Position numbers and translations under genes: made by a program. Positions 9,806-17,837 of a stretch of DNA of 64,000 nucleotides are shown in pieces. Positions within the stretch are counted from its first letter, which is position 1, and every line of letters starts with the position of its first letter. This DNA is from Clostridium sp. C105KSO13 (GTDB lineage Bacteria > Bacillota > Clostridia > Lachnospirales > Lachnospiraceae), in contig NZ_FBWL01000159.1 in the NCBI RefSeq assembly GCF_001517425.1, positions 1 to 64,000 on the forward strand. The letters are read 5' to 3'. The notes below the pieces were generated by a model. The model worked only from the letters and a program-made list of their open reading frames with translations, was not told where the DNA came from and ran no database searches.

Positions 9806-9834
9806 ATATAACACAGACTCCTCTGGTCTGTCAA
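9806..9834 (-). promoter_or_regulatory. Promoter of flavodoxin/gpx/ohrR group
   Basis: TTGACA (9829-9834), 17-base spacer, TTATAT (9806-9811) on the minus strand. The spacer holds the inverted repeat ACAGAC-N7-GTCTGT, overlapping the -35 box. Confidence 0.65.
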
Positions 9835-9930
9835 TGCTTTTTTACTTTTTCTCAGATCCCCATACCTGCATTTTGTAAGAATTAGATGTCTGTATTCCGT
9901 CCTCATAGCGAATGATCAGCTGCATGGCAG

Positions 9931-9956
9931 AAAAAGCACCCTGTCAAAGGTGCTTT
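9931..9956 (-). terminator. Intrinsic terminator after the HD gene
   Basis: Minus-strand stem AAAGCACC/GGTGCTTT with an eight-base loop followed by a T run, 26 bases beyond the stop of the HD-domain gene. It separates the VOC/HD pair from the thiol-stress group. Confidence 0.75.
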
Positions 9957-9981
9957 CCATTAAACATTGTATTTGAGCGAT

Positions 9982-10572
9982 TTATGAGTTATACTTTTCC
10001 ATCTCGCACCTGACATTTTCTTCGCAGGAGCGCATAGCCAATATTGTTTTTTCAAACAGATCATTTAATTCCCACCCAAGATTTTCTGCTCCCTGCCTGA
10101 TAACGTCCCTGGAGCATCCAGCTGCAAACTTTTTGTCCTTGAACTTCTTTTTCACACTGGAAACTTCCATATCCATTACACTTTTCGAAGGACGCATCAA
10201 AGCTGCAGCACCAATCAATCCTGTCAGTTCATCTGCCGCAAACAAGACCTTCTCCATCTCGTGCTCCGGCTTTACGTCACAGCAAATGCCAAAACCGTGA
10301 GAACAGACAGAATGTATCATATCCTCTCCTACATTGCCTTCTCCCAAAAGCTCAGGTGCCTTTTTGCAATGTTCTTCCGGGTAGAGTTCAAAATCAATAT
10401 CGTGAAGCAGTCCGGTGATTGCCCAGTATTCAGCCTCATCCCCATATCCCAGTTGGTTGGCATACCAGCGCATAACCCCCTCTACTGTAAGGGCGTGTTG
10501 AATATGGAATGGTTCCCTATTATATTTCTTAAGCAATTCAAATGCTTCTTCTCTTGTAACTTTACTTTCCAT
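9982..10572 (-). CDS. HD-domain phosphohydrolase-like protein
   Basis: A 196-residue soluble protein of the HDIG/HD superfamily. Metal ligands are visible as His in 'FHIQHALTVEG', the pair HD in 'ITGLLHDIDFE', and Asp in 'VLFAADELTGLI'. Such stand-alone HD proteins hydrolyse phosphomonoesters or nucleotides; the substrate is not known here. Start at ATG 10572 behind AAAGGTGG; 14 extra upstream codons overlap the preceding gene and are unlikely. It follows the VOC gene by 34 bp and is probably co-transcribed. Confidence 0.8.
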   Translation of the reverse strand: MESKVTREEAFELLKKYNREPFHIQHALTVEGVMRWYANQLGYGDEAEYWAITGLLHDIDFELYPEEHCKKAPELLGEGNVGEDMIHSVCSHGFGICCDVKPEHEMEKVLFAADELTGLIGAAALMRPSKSVMDMEVSSVKKKFKDKKFAAGCSRDVIRQGAENLGWELNDLFEKTILAMRSCEENVRCEMEKYNS

Positions 10573-10606
10573 CGTTATTATCCACCTTTCTCTTTTTACT
10601 TGCTGT

Positions 10607-10987
10607 CTATTCATGCAGTTCTAAAGGAAGTCCGTCCGGATCACTAAAAAAAGTCATCCTTTTACCTGTAAACTCATCTACCCTAACAGATTCTGTCCGG
10701 ATTCCTTTTTGATTTAACTCTTTTATTACTACATCCAAATCTTCCACATAAAACGCAAGATGTCTCAGACCACAGGCCTCTGGATAATTTGCCCGTTTTG
10801 GATTGTTTTTTCCCGAGAATATTTCCAGCTCACATCCATCAAGCTCAAGATCTAATTTATGATCTCCCCTATCCTGCCGGAAGTTTTCCCGAAGTATCTT
10901 AAACCCAAGAGTTTCTGTATAGAACTTTTTGGACCGTTCATAATCTGATACAATAATTGCTATATGATGTATTTTTTTCAGGTTCAT
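10607..10987 (-). CDS. VOC family (glyoxalase I-like) protein
   Basis: A 126-residue single-module vicinal-oxygen-chelate protein. It begins MNLKKIHHIAIIVSDYERSK with the first metal His, has Glu in 'GCELEIFSG', His in 'CGLRHLAFYVEDLD' and a C-terminal 'PDGLPLELHE' supplying the last Glu. This matches the small lactoylglutathione-lyase-like SMU1112c/GloA2 group, which may detoxify methylglyoxal or act on an unknown substrate. GGGGAGG precedes the ATG. Confidence 0.85.
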   Translation of the reverse strand: MNLKKIHHIAIIVSDYERSKKFYTETLGFKILRENFRQDRGDHKLDLELDGCELEIFSGKNNPKRANYPEACGLRHLAFYVEDLDVVIKELNQKGIRTESVRVDEFTGKRMTFFSDPDGLPLELHE

Positions 10988-11116
10988 ACTAATTCCTCCC
11001 CAAGATGACTACAGATCTGATTCACTTACAAACACTATAATATATCTACGCAGAGAAAAAGTAAAGCAGGCATAAACTCATTAATAAAAAGACAGTTAAA
11101 TTTATTTTAATTTTTC

Positions 11117-11145
11117 TTGACTTTTGATTTACTTTATGCTAATAA
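11117..11145 (+). promoter_or_regulatory. Possible promoter inside the coiled-coil ORF leader
   Basis: TTGACT (11117-11122), 17 bases, TAATAA (11140-11145) preceded by TG. It overlaps both candidate start codons of the small plus-strand ORF, so either the promoter or the ORF start is wrong. Confidence 0.35.
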
Positions 11146-11381
11146 TATTCAAGTTAAGAAAAGTTACTACTATCAAAGCAAGCGGCCTCCAGCAGCAATT
11201 AAATGAGAAAACAGCTCTTCTTTCTCAGACTCAGAATCAATTAGCTGAGACAAATCAGAAAAATGTATCTTTACAATCTGAAAAACAAAACCTGCAAGCA
11301 GAAAATGATCAGATTAAACAGCGTCTTTCACAAATGGAGGAAAAAACAAGAAGTGATTATGAGGACGCAGTAAAGTATTAG
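11136..11381 (+). CDS. Small coiled-coil protein, unassigned
   Basis: An open frame of 81 codons from ATG 11136 (or 85 from TTG 11124). It starts with a short hydrophobic stretch and then about 60 residues of Gln/Glu/Asn-rich heptads ('QTQNQLAETNQKNVSLQSEK'), a clear coiled coil. No ribosome site is visible and a promoter-like sequence overlaps the start, so it may be a fragment of a longer gene. Codon use is amino-acid-biased but not random. Flanked by the VOC gene and the YibE/F operon, both on the other strand. No function can be assigned. Confidence 0.4.
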   Translation: MLIIFKLRKVTTIKASGLQQQLNEKTALLSQTQNQLAETNQKNVSLQSEKQNLQAENDQIKQRLSQMEEKTRSDYEDAVKY

Positions 11382-11401
11382 ATTTTCTTTTGTTTTTCTT
11401 C

Positions 11402-12166
11402 TTATGATATCGTCTCTTTAGACCGGATGAAATGTGCGATACATACCGATGCAACGGGGACTGCCAATAAACAGGCAATTCCCCCAAACAACATGACAGC
11501 TACATCCTGAAATAAAAACTTGGAATTTATGATTGTCTCGAATGTGAATTTTCCGGTTTTCAGGTAGGCAAACAATAGCATAGATTCACCAAAATATGCA
11601 AACAGTAATGTATTGGTGGTCGTACCGATAATTTCTTTGCCAATCCGCAATCCAGAATGATACAGCTCCCTCCTGCTCAAGTCTTTCTTATGAACTGCCA
11701 CTTCGTACACGGATGAGGTGATCGATAATGTCGTATCCAGCACAGCACCCAGTGTACTGAGCAGACAAATGCATACTGCTATATGAAGCATATTGATGTG
11801 AATGTCAACATTATAGAAATACATTACATCCTCCTGCATGGCTTGGATCTCATTCAAGCCGCCGCTTTTTGAATCCCATATCATTCCATAAATAGCAAAC
11901 AACAAAATAAGCATTATTATTGCGGTAGCAAGAAAAGCTGCCTCTGTCTTCACGTTTTTCCCATTCTGTTTGATCAATGTGATATAACTAATTACTGCGC
12001 CTGCCAAGAGAGTAATGACCAGCGGGGAATGGCCGTCTGCCAGCAAAATGACTAACAGAGATAATACTGCAATATTTCCCGTGAGTGCCATCACCGAAAC
12101 CGCACCTCGGTCACCGCCTACTGCCAAAATGAGAATAAAAAGAACAAGTGCAAGTATCCCTGTCAT
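11402..12166 (-). CDS. YibE/F-like membrane protein (second copy)
   Basis: A 254-residue protein with about six to seven hydrophobic spans belonging to the YibE/F-like family (PF07907). 'HIAVCICLLSTLGAVLDTTL' and 'GKEIIGTTTNTLLFAYFGES' are the family's recurrent segments. Its start overlaps the stop of the larger YibE/F gene by four bases. It lacks the extracytoplasmic N-terminal region of its partner, so the two look like unequal subunits of one complex. Family function is unknown; co-transcription with zinc uptake genes hints at a metal or membrane-stress link. Confidence 0.85.
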   Translation of the reverse strand: MTGILALVLFILILAVGGDRGAVSVMALTGNIAVLSLLVILLADGHSPLVITLLAGAVISYITLIKQNGKNVKTEAAFLATAIIMLILLFAIYGMIWDSKSGGLNEIQAMQEDVMYFYNVDIHINMLHIAVCICLLSTLGAVLDTTLSITSSVYEVAVHKKDLSRRELYHSGLRIGKEIIGTTTNTLLFAYFGESMLLFAYLKTGKFTFETIINSKFLFQDVAVMLFGGIACLLAVPVASVCIAHFIRSKETIS

Positions 12167-13296
12167 TTTTTTCCTCCCACCTGTAATCTGAATTTCATAA
12201 ATAAAGATGCTATCAAAATACTTATGGGAATCGCCAGAACGATTCCTATACTTTCAATCAAAAACCGGCAGATTTCGTAAGGAATATGCAGCCGCACAAT
12301 AGTCAGGAATCTTACATCATTATTCATGCGGATTAAAAATGTGGGAATCAGACCGCAGCCGAAGACAAAAAGCAGAACGTTCATCATGGTTCCCATAATG
12401 TCATATCCAATCTCTCTGCCTGACCAAAATAGCTGCAGAAATGTTACTTGTGAATTTTTTTGGACGATTTCACCCAGAGCCGCTGAGATGGTAACTGCTA
12501 CATCCATAATTGCCCCCAGGCCTGCCAGCATGACTTCTGCCCGAAATAAGTCATCTGGATTGTCCAGACTGCCCAGATACTCCATTGTGGAATAATCCAT
12601 CGCTTCTGTATTGGCCGTCACAATATCAAAAATCCCCATAATCGCAGCAAGAACACACAAAGTAGAAATAATAGCAGCCAAGGATTTTTTATTGAAACCG
12701 TTTAATAATAATAACGTTCCAACAGCAAACATAACTGACATAATATTACATAGTTTCAAAATGTCATCGCCTTTTAGAAATTTTGAAAGGCCCACAGCAA
12801 AAATTCCCAGGTTTACCACCAGGGTACAAATTGTCAAAATTCCTTTTTTCTCTGTCAAAAATATCAACAGGATAGACAGGATACCAATGAGCGCAGTTAA
12901 ATGGACATCTCGCTTCAGACCCTGGATGTCCCCTGTCTGAGAGTGCCCATTTACACTTGCCAGAATGTTGTCTCCCTTACGGTACTTTTGATTAAGCACA
13001 CCTGAAGATGAATATTCATTTCTTAATATGATGCTGCTGCTCTTCCATTTGCCGTTTAATACGACTCCATGTAAAACCTGTTTATAATATACATCTTTTT
13101 TCCCACGTGCGGCTTCAGCAGTTCTTTCCTTTACAGTATGCGCCTCTGTGACTTTCACTACAGGTGTTTTATACAGCCATGCATCATTTGCAGCAAATAT
13201 AAGAGCCGCAAAATAAAAGACTATCAGCAGGCAGAAAAGTTTCCTTTTTTTAGTAGCTGAAAAAATACACATACTCTTCTTCAGCAAGTTTGCCAT
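12163..13296 (-). CDS. YibE/F-like membrane protein (large subunit)
   Basis: A 377-residue YibE/F-like protein. One N-terminal span (residues about 18-38) is followed by a soluble domain of about 100 residues containing an OB-like stretch ('KYRKGDNILASVNGHSQTGD'), then seven or so membrane segments with the 'GLGAIMDVAVTISAAL' motif shared with its partner. The ATG at 13296 follows GGGGGA; the ATG at 13311 is part of that ribosome site. It lies 31 bp after znuB and overlaps the next gene, so it is likely part of the zur-znu operon. Confidence 0.85.
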   Translation of the reverse strand: MANLLKKSMCIFSATKKRKLFCLLIVFYFAALIFAANDAWLYKTPVVKVTEAHTVKERTAEAARGKKDVYYKQVLHGVVLNGKWKSSSIILRNEYSSSGVLNQKYRKGDNILASVNGHSQTGDIQGLKRDVHLTALIGILSILLIFLTEKKGILTICTLVVNLGIFAVGLSKFLKGDDILKLCNIMSVMFAVGTLLLLNGFNKKSLAAIISTLCVLAAIMGIFDIVTANTEAMDYSTMEYLGSLDNPDDLFRAEVMLAGLGAIMDVAVTISAALGEIVQKNSQVTFLQLFWSGREIGYDIMGTMMNVLLFVFGCGLIPTFLIRMNNDVRFLTIVRLHIPYEICRFLIESIGIVLAIPISILIASLFMKFRLQVGGKK

Positions 13297-13327
13297 CTTT
13301 AATTCCCCCATTTATGATGTTGCAAAT

Positions 13328-14125
13328 CTATTTTTTTACAGCTTTTATAATCACAAGAATTAAGAAACATGCAACCTCTAAAAGTACGATAGTTCCGCCT
13401 GGCTTCAAACCGGCATAGTACGACAGAAAAAGCCCGGCAATTGTAGTGCATAAAGCCACCACAATTGCTGAAAGCAATGTCTTCCGGTAACTTTTTCCTA
13501 CCTGCATCCCACAGGCAACCGGTACCACCAGCATAGACGATACAATCAGTGCTCCCACAGTGCGGGATGCGATGGAAACTGTCAAGGCAGTTAGAATTGT
13601 AAAAAGAAAATTAATGCGGCGAACCGGTACACCGGAAATCCGCGCCGCATTTTCATCAAACCCTACATAGAACAATTCCCTGTAAAACAGCATAAGCATT
13701 ATAAGAACAAATATACTCACAATGCAAACCATAAGAAGCTCCCCTTTACTGATAGATACGATGCTTCCAAATAAAAAGCTGTTAAAATTTGCCCCGTTCT
13801 TCACAAATCCGGACAGAACTCCCGCAAGGCCAATTCCCGCTGACATCACAATTGCAATTGCCATCTCCGCATACCTGGGTAATTTTTTACGGATACTCTC
13901 GATACCGAGGGCTGCGATAATACAGATTACTCCTGCCCCAAGTACGGGATTAATTCCCAAAAGAAGTCCCAGTGCCACACCGGCCAGTGAGGCATGAGAG
14001 AGCGCGTCGCCTATCATAGACATCCGCTTGAGTACAATTGTGATACCGATGCATGGCGTAATTACCGCCAGCAGTATTCCTACCAGAAAAGCCCGCTGCA
14101 TAAAACCGTATTGTAAGATCCTCAT
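13328..14125 (-). CDS. znuB: Zinc/manganese ABC transporter permease
   Basis: A 265-residue ABC-3 family permease with about eight membrane spans; 'GDALSHASLAGVALG' and 'LTVSIASRTVGALIVSSML' are characteristic of ZnuB/MntB-type proteins. It overlaps the ATPase gene by four bases (ATGA). With ZnuA and ZnuC it forms a high-affinity importer for divalent metal; the adjacent Fur-family regulator and His-rich ZnuA favour zinc. Confidence 0.92.
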   Translation of the reverse strand: MRILQYGFMQRAFLVGILLAVITPCIGITIVLKRMSMIGDALSHASLAGVALGLLLGINPVLGAGVICIIAALGIESIRKKLPRYAEMAIAIVMSAGIGLAGVLSGFVKNGANFNSFLFGSIVSISKGELLMVCIVSIFVLIMLMLFYRELFYVGFDENAARISGVPVRRINFLFTILTALTVSIASRTVGALIVSSMLVVPVACGMQVGKSYRKTLLSAIVVALCTTIAGLFLSYYAGLKPGGTIVLLEVACFLILVIIKAVKK

Positions 14126-14787
14126 ACTTCCAGAATTCTCCCTTCTTCTGCTTTCAGAAACCTTCCCGCACCGATAAAGTCCCTGGTGCTTCCATGGGTA
14201 ACCATGATAATCGTAAGCCCCTGTTCACGATTCCGTCTATATAAAACCTGACATAGAGATTTAAGCGAAACTGTATCCATTCCTGCCGATGGCTCGTCCA
14301 GTATCAGAAGCTCTGGATTTCCCACTAGCGCCCTGGCTAACATAACCCTTTGCTGTTGTCCTCCCGATAGTTCCCCGATTCGATTTTTAAGGAATTTCTG
14401 CATTTCCAGTTCCGCAAGTGCCTGGGCTATCTGTTTCCGCTTTTTTTCCCCCGTAAGCTTTTTTCTCCAGACAGGCTGATAGAGTCCGGTCAACATAATC
14501 TCTTCCACAGTGGCCGGAAAATCCTGGTTCTTAGTAATACTGTTCTGGGGCACATATCCTATCCTCATCCCCGAAAACCCCTGGGAGGGGTCTTTTCCAA
14601 AAACCTCTATAGTCCCCTGCTGAGGGCTTAATTCCCCCAGCAGAAGTTTTAGCAGTGTGCTTTTACCACTTCCGTTTTCTCCTGTGAGGATGGCATAATC
14701 CCCCTGCCTTATATTTAAGTTTACTTCCTTTAAAATCGGCATATCCACATACCGGAATGTCAGGTTTTTTATACTTATGCTTTCCAA
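14122..14787 (-). CDS. znuC: Zinc/manganese ABC transporter ATPase
   Basis: A 221-residue ATP-binding subunit with Walker A 'GENGSGKSTLL', signature 'LSGGQQQRVMLARAL' and Walker B 'LLILDEPSAG'. A TTG start at 14787 sits seven bases after AGGAGG. It drives the ZnuB permease at the inner face of the membrane. Confidence 0.93.
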   Translation of the reverse strand: MESISIKNLTFRYVDMPILKEVNLNIRQGDYAILTGENGSGKSTLLKLLLGELSPQQGTIEVFGKDPSQGFSGMRIGYVPQNSITKNQDFPATVEEIMLTGLYQPVWRKKLTGEKKRKQIAQALAELEMQKFLKNRIGELSGGQQQRVMLARALVGNPELLILDEPSAGMDTVSLKSLCQVLYRRNREQGLTIIMVTHGSTRDFIGAGRFLKAEEGRILEV

Positions 14788-14819
14788 AGGTTGTCCTCCT
14801 GCAAGTTTCGTTTCATGTC

Positions 14820-15785
14820 TTACTGATTTAAGGCTCCTTTTAAAGCCTCTAAATTTGTCTCCATAACAGAAAAGTAATCTTCCCCGGACTCCAGTTGTTC
14901 ATCGCTTAATCCCTCCAGAGGGTTCAGAACCTCCGTTTTGGCTCCAATCTCATCTGCAATAGTTTCTGCAACTTTCGGACTCACCAGTTCCTCAAAGAAA
15001 ATCGTTTTAACCTTATGCTCCTTCGCAAACTGTATAATTTCATCCATTCTCGCGGGATCAGGCTCAGAGTCAGGAGAAAGCCCCTCAATTCCAACTTGGT
15101 TTAAGCCATATGCTTTGCAAAGATACCCCAATGCCTCGTGTGCAGTGATAACCTCTTTTCTTTTTGTATCTGCAAGACCTTCTTTAAAAGCTTTATCAAG
15201 AGTATCAAATTCAACAGCGTATTTTTGATAATTCTTAGTATAATACTCTTTGTTTTCCGGGTCTGTGTCTGCCAAAGCGTTTTTAATATTTTCCATTTCA
15301 ATCTTTGCATTCATCGGATTGAGCCATACATGGGGGTCATAACTTGTATCTTCTGCCTCCTCACCGTGAGTTTCCCCTTCCATAAGTTCTAGGCCTTCAG
15401 ACGCCTCCACTACTGTCAGGTTTTTGTTATCCAGAGAATCCAGCATATCTTCTGTCCAATGTTCCATCCCTGCACCGTTATAAACAAACACATCAGCCTC
15501 TTCCAGTTGTTTTATATCTGTAGCCGCAGGTTCCCAATCATGCGGTTCAGTTCCTGCCGGTACCATATTGGTCACTTCCACTTTATCTCCGCCGACCTTT
15601 TGAGCAAAATCATACATAGGGTAAAAACTGGTCATTACCTTAAGCTTTCCACTATTCACTCCGGCCTGCTCTCCCTCTGTAGTATTTTTCCCTTTTTCAG
15701 TTGTTGTCTCTTTTAGTGTTCCGCATGCTGCTAAGACAGAAGAAACCGTAAAGGCTGTTATTAAAACATATACTGATTTTTTCAC
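14820..15785 (-). CDS. znuA: Zinc-binding lipoprotein of the ABC importer
   Basis: A 321-residue cluster A-I metal-binding lipoprotein. The leader ends in a lipobox ('VSSVLAACG'), so it is anchored outside the membrane. Metal ligands are visible as His in 'AGTEPHDWEPAA', His in 'SYDPHVWLNP', His in 'EVITAHEALGYL' and a C-terminal Glu/Asp. A short His/Glu-rich loop ('MEGETHGEEAED') lies between the first two, as in zinc-type proteins. The start is GTG 15785, eight bases after GGAGG; the upstream ATG belongs to that ribosome site. Confidence 0.92.
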   Translation of the reverse strand: MKKSVYVLITAFTVSSVLAACGTLKETTTEKGKNTTEGEQAGVNSGKLKVMTSFYPMYDFAQKVGGDKVEVTNMVPAGTEPHDWEPAATDIKQLEEADVFVYNGAGMEHWTEDMLDSLDNKNLTVVEASEGLELMEGETHGEEAEDTSYDPHVWLNPMNAKIEMENIKNALADTDPENKEYYTKNYQKYAVEFDTLDKAFKEGLADTKRKEVITAHEALGYLCKAYGLNQVGIEGLSPDSEPDPARMDEIIQFAKEHKVKTIFFEELVSPKVAETIADEIGAKTEVLNPLEGLSDEQLESGEDYFSVMETNLEALKGALNQ

Positions 15786-15865
15786 ACTAAAGTCCTCCAT
15801 ATACTATTACGAAATCTAATTGGCATCTCTTAGAATAAGAGAGTAGTTGATAGTCAGAACAACGT

Positions 15866-16276
15866 TCACTTTAATCTGCATTTTTCGCAATATCCATACA
15901 GGATCGTATGTCCCTGATCCAGTTCGAACTTATGCTCCTCTAAAACATGGCCAAAAAAGTTGTCAATGCAGCCGCATTGTAGCGGTATCGACCGGCCGCA
16001 CTTCAAACAGACAAGCTTACCATAGTTCTTTCTTTTATCTTCCTCTACAAAGCGATATTGTGCAGGCGCTCCCTCAACGGAGGGGATTTTTAAAACAATT
16101 CCCTCTTTATGTAAACGCTCTAAGGCACGATATACAGTGGTCCTGCCGATATGGATTCCTTCTATGCGAAAAGATTCCATAAACTGATCTACTGTGCAGA
16201 AAGTTTCTTTGTTCTGTTTTAGACAGCGCAATATTATGGACTGCTGCTTTGTATTGTATTTACATTTTTCAGTCAT
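15866..16276 (-). CDS. zur: Fur-family regulator, probable Zur
   Basis: A 136-residue winged-helix repressor. The DNA-recognition region 'IGRTTVYRALERLHKEGIV' is followed by a dimerisation domain with two Cys pairs, 'CLKCGRS' and 'CEKCRLK', the structural zinc site, plus 'QCGC' and several His. It heads the znuACB-yibE/F operon, so zinc-responsive repression of uptake is the natural role. The promoter carries a 7-1-7 Fur-type box, implying autoregulation. PerR or Fur cannot be fully excluded from sequence alone. Confidence 0.87.
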   Translation of the reverse strand: MTEKCKYNTKQQSIILRCLKQNKETFCTVDQFMESFRIEGIHIGRTTVYRALERLHKEGIVLKIPSVEGAPAQYRFVEEDKRKNYGKLVCLKCGRSIPLQCGCIDNFFGHVLEEHKFELDQGHTILYGYCEKCRLK

Positions 16277-16297
16277 ACTTCACCTTCGAAACGAATT

Positions 16298-16312
16298 TGA
16301 AAACCATTTTCA
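16298..16312. promoter_or_regulatory. Fur-family (Zur) box
   Basis: TGAAAACCATTTTCA, a 7-1-7 inverted repeat with six of seven matching pairs, directly downstream of the zur -10 box and 22 bases before its start codon. Confidence 0.65.
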
Positions 16313-16313
16313 T

Positions 16314-16341
16314 ATTATACTACGTTTTTTGTTATCGTCAA
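16314..16341 (-). promoter_or_regulatory. Promoter of the zur-znu-yib operon
   Basis: TTGACG (16336-16341), 16-base spacer and a perfect TATAAT (16314-16319) on the minus strand; the Zur box starts one base further on. Confidence 0.8.
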
Positions 16342-16387
16342 GGAGTTATTTTCTTTTTTGTGCGTTTTTTGTTACAGATGCCTTTAA

Positions 16388-16573
16388 CATATTTCAAACG
16401 GTGTGCATCCCGCTCAGTTTGCCCTGTGCGAGGAAAGACTGTTGCAAACCGGAAGTGCCAGGGGCTTTGCAAAACGAATTGATTACTGGATTGAACATGA
16501 AGACAGAAGAAAAAATATGGAAAAGTACGGAAAAGATTTCTACATCACAAACAGTGACTGTACCGCATACTGA
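16388..16573 (+). pseudogene. Glycosyltransferase family 4 C-terminal remnant
   Basis: An open stretch of 61 codons without start or upstream domain reads '...HPAQFALCEERLL...', '...FAKRIDYWIEHEDRRKNME...', ending in a stop at 16571. Residues such as 'FALCEERLLQTGSARGFAKR' and 'IDYWIEH' resemble the end of GT4 enzymes. A stop lies just upstream at 16385. It is a leftover from a lost gene in the zur-cdd gap. Assignment is by recognition only. Confidence 0.45.
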
Positions 16574-16600
16574 AATGTAAGTCTGACATGCAGTTCAATA

Positions 16601-17017
16601 TTAGTGAGCAAGATTCTCTGGGCCAAATCCCATAGGGAGCAGCTCTTCTAATTTGAACATCTTATAGTTCTCTGTGTCTGTCGCAAGGATAATCTGAAAT
16701 TCTTTTGGATTGCAGAATTCCATCATCACCTGCCTGCATACGCCACAAGGCGCCGTAAGTTCTGTCACAGCCCCATTTTGGCCTCCAACAATACAGATTG
16801 CTTCAAATTCCTTCACCCCTGCGCTCACTGCTTTAAAAAAAGCAGTGCGCTCTGCACAGTTGCTGGGGGTATATGCCGCATTTTCAATATTGCAGCCCTG
16901 ATAAATCTCACCGCTCTTTGCCAGCAGAGCCGCTCCCACTTTAAAATGGGAGTAGGGTGTATATGCATAGCTCATTGCATCAAATGCCTGTTCAATTAAT
17001 TCTTTTACCGGCAGCAT
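16601..17017 (-). CDS. cdd: Cytidine deaminase
   Basis: A 138-residue zinc enzyme that deaminates cytidine and deoxycytidine to uridine forms. 'CNIENAAYTPSNCAERTAF' carries the Asn/Glu substrate residues and CAE active site; 'TAPCGVCRQVMMEF' gives the other two Cys zinc ligands. The ATG at 17017 follows AGAGGTG and lies directly behind the udp stop. With udp it forms a two-gene pyrimidine nucleoside salvage unit. Confidence 0.95.
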   Translation of the reverse strand: MLPVKELIEQAFDAMSYAYTPYSHFKVGAALLAKSGEIYQGCNIENAAYTPSNCAERTAFFKAVSAGVKEFEAICIVGGQNGAVTELTAPCGVCRQVMMEFCNPKEFQIILATDTENYKMFKLEELLPMGFGPENLAH

Positions 17018-17018
17018 C

Positions 17019-17798
17019 TTATACACCTCTTTCGTCATTTATCAGCTCTCTTACAGCCTCCACCGCCACACGGATAGCCGCATCGGTATCATGGACGATT
17101 GGATTTTCCAGGCCTGCTTTTGCCCGCTCCTGGTTTGCCAGTACGAGAAATACAGAGCCAGCCCGCACTTTCAGATATCCGGCAACGATAAACAGCGCCG
17201 CGGATTCCATCTCTGACGCTTTGCAGCCGAGTTTCAACCAGGCATTCCACTTATTCATCAGCTCATACCCTACCGGTTTCGTCTCCGGTGAATGCTGCCC
17301 GTAAAAGGAATCCTTGCACTGTACTACGCCCACATGATAAGGTTTCTCCAACTTCTTTGCGGCCCTTACAAGCGCACTCGTCACATCGAAATCAGGGACA
17401 GCAGGGTACTCAATGGGCGCGTATTCTTTACTCGTTCCCTCCATGCGGATTGCCCCATTGGCAATCACCAAATCTCCGCTCTTTACGTTGATATCCATTC
17501 CTCCGCTGGTCCCGATACGGATAAAAGTGTCCGCCCCGGACATCACCAGTTCTTCCATCGCAATGGCTGCAGAAGGGCCGCCGATCCCGGTCGAAGTCAC
17601 ACTGATCTTTACGCCGTCCAGGAAACCGGAGTAAGTTACATATTCCCTGCTGTCCGCCATAAGAACAGGATTGTCCAAATATTTAGCAATCTTTTCACAT
17701 CGTTTGGGATCTCCCGGCATAATAACATATTTTCCTACGTCGCCAGAACCTACCTGAATGTGATATTGCTTGCCTTCTTTTTCCGAATAATTGATCAT
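17019..17798 (-). CDS. udp: Uridine phosphorylase
   Basis: A 259-residue nucleoside phosphorylase-I family enzyme that splits uridine with phosphate into uracil and ribose-1-phosphate. '[14 protein letters not shown]' contains the phosphate-binding region, '[10 protein letters not shown]' the ribose site and '[13 protein letters not shown]' plus '[10 protein letters not shown]' are typical of Udp rather than DeoD. A GGGGGAGG site precedes the ATG. Coupled to cdd. Confidence 0.93.
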   Translation of the reverse strand: MINYSEKEGKQYHIQVGSGDVGKYVIMPGDPKRCEKIAKYLDNPVLMADSREYVTYSGFLDGVKISVTSTGIGGPSAAIAMEELVMSGADTFIRIGTSGGMDINVKSGDLVIANGAIRMEGTSKEYAPIEYPAVPDFDVTSALVRAAKKLEKPYHVGVVQCKDSFYGQHSPETKPVGYELMNKWNAWLKLGCKASEMESAALFIVAGYLKVRAGSVFLVLANQERAKAGLENPIVHDTDAAIRVAVEAVRELINDERGV

Positions 17799-17837
17799 AC
17801 TAATTTTCCTCCCCCCTATTTTACTTCTAAACAGTGG

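Noticed and set aside
9842-9925. 27-codon minus-strand frame starting MQLIIRYEDGIQTSN
   Set aside because: Amino acid pattern is protein-like, but it lies between a terminator and a promoter, lacks a ribosome site and resembles no family I know. Too short to claim.
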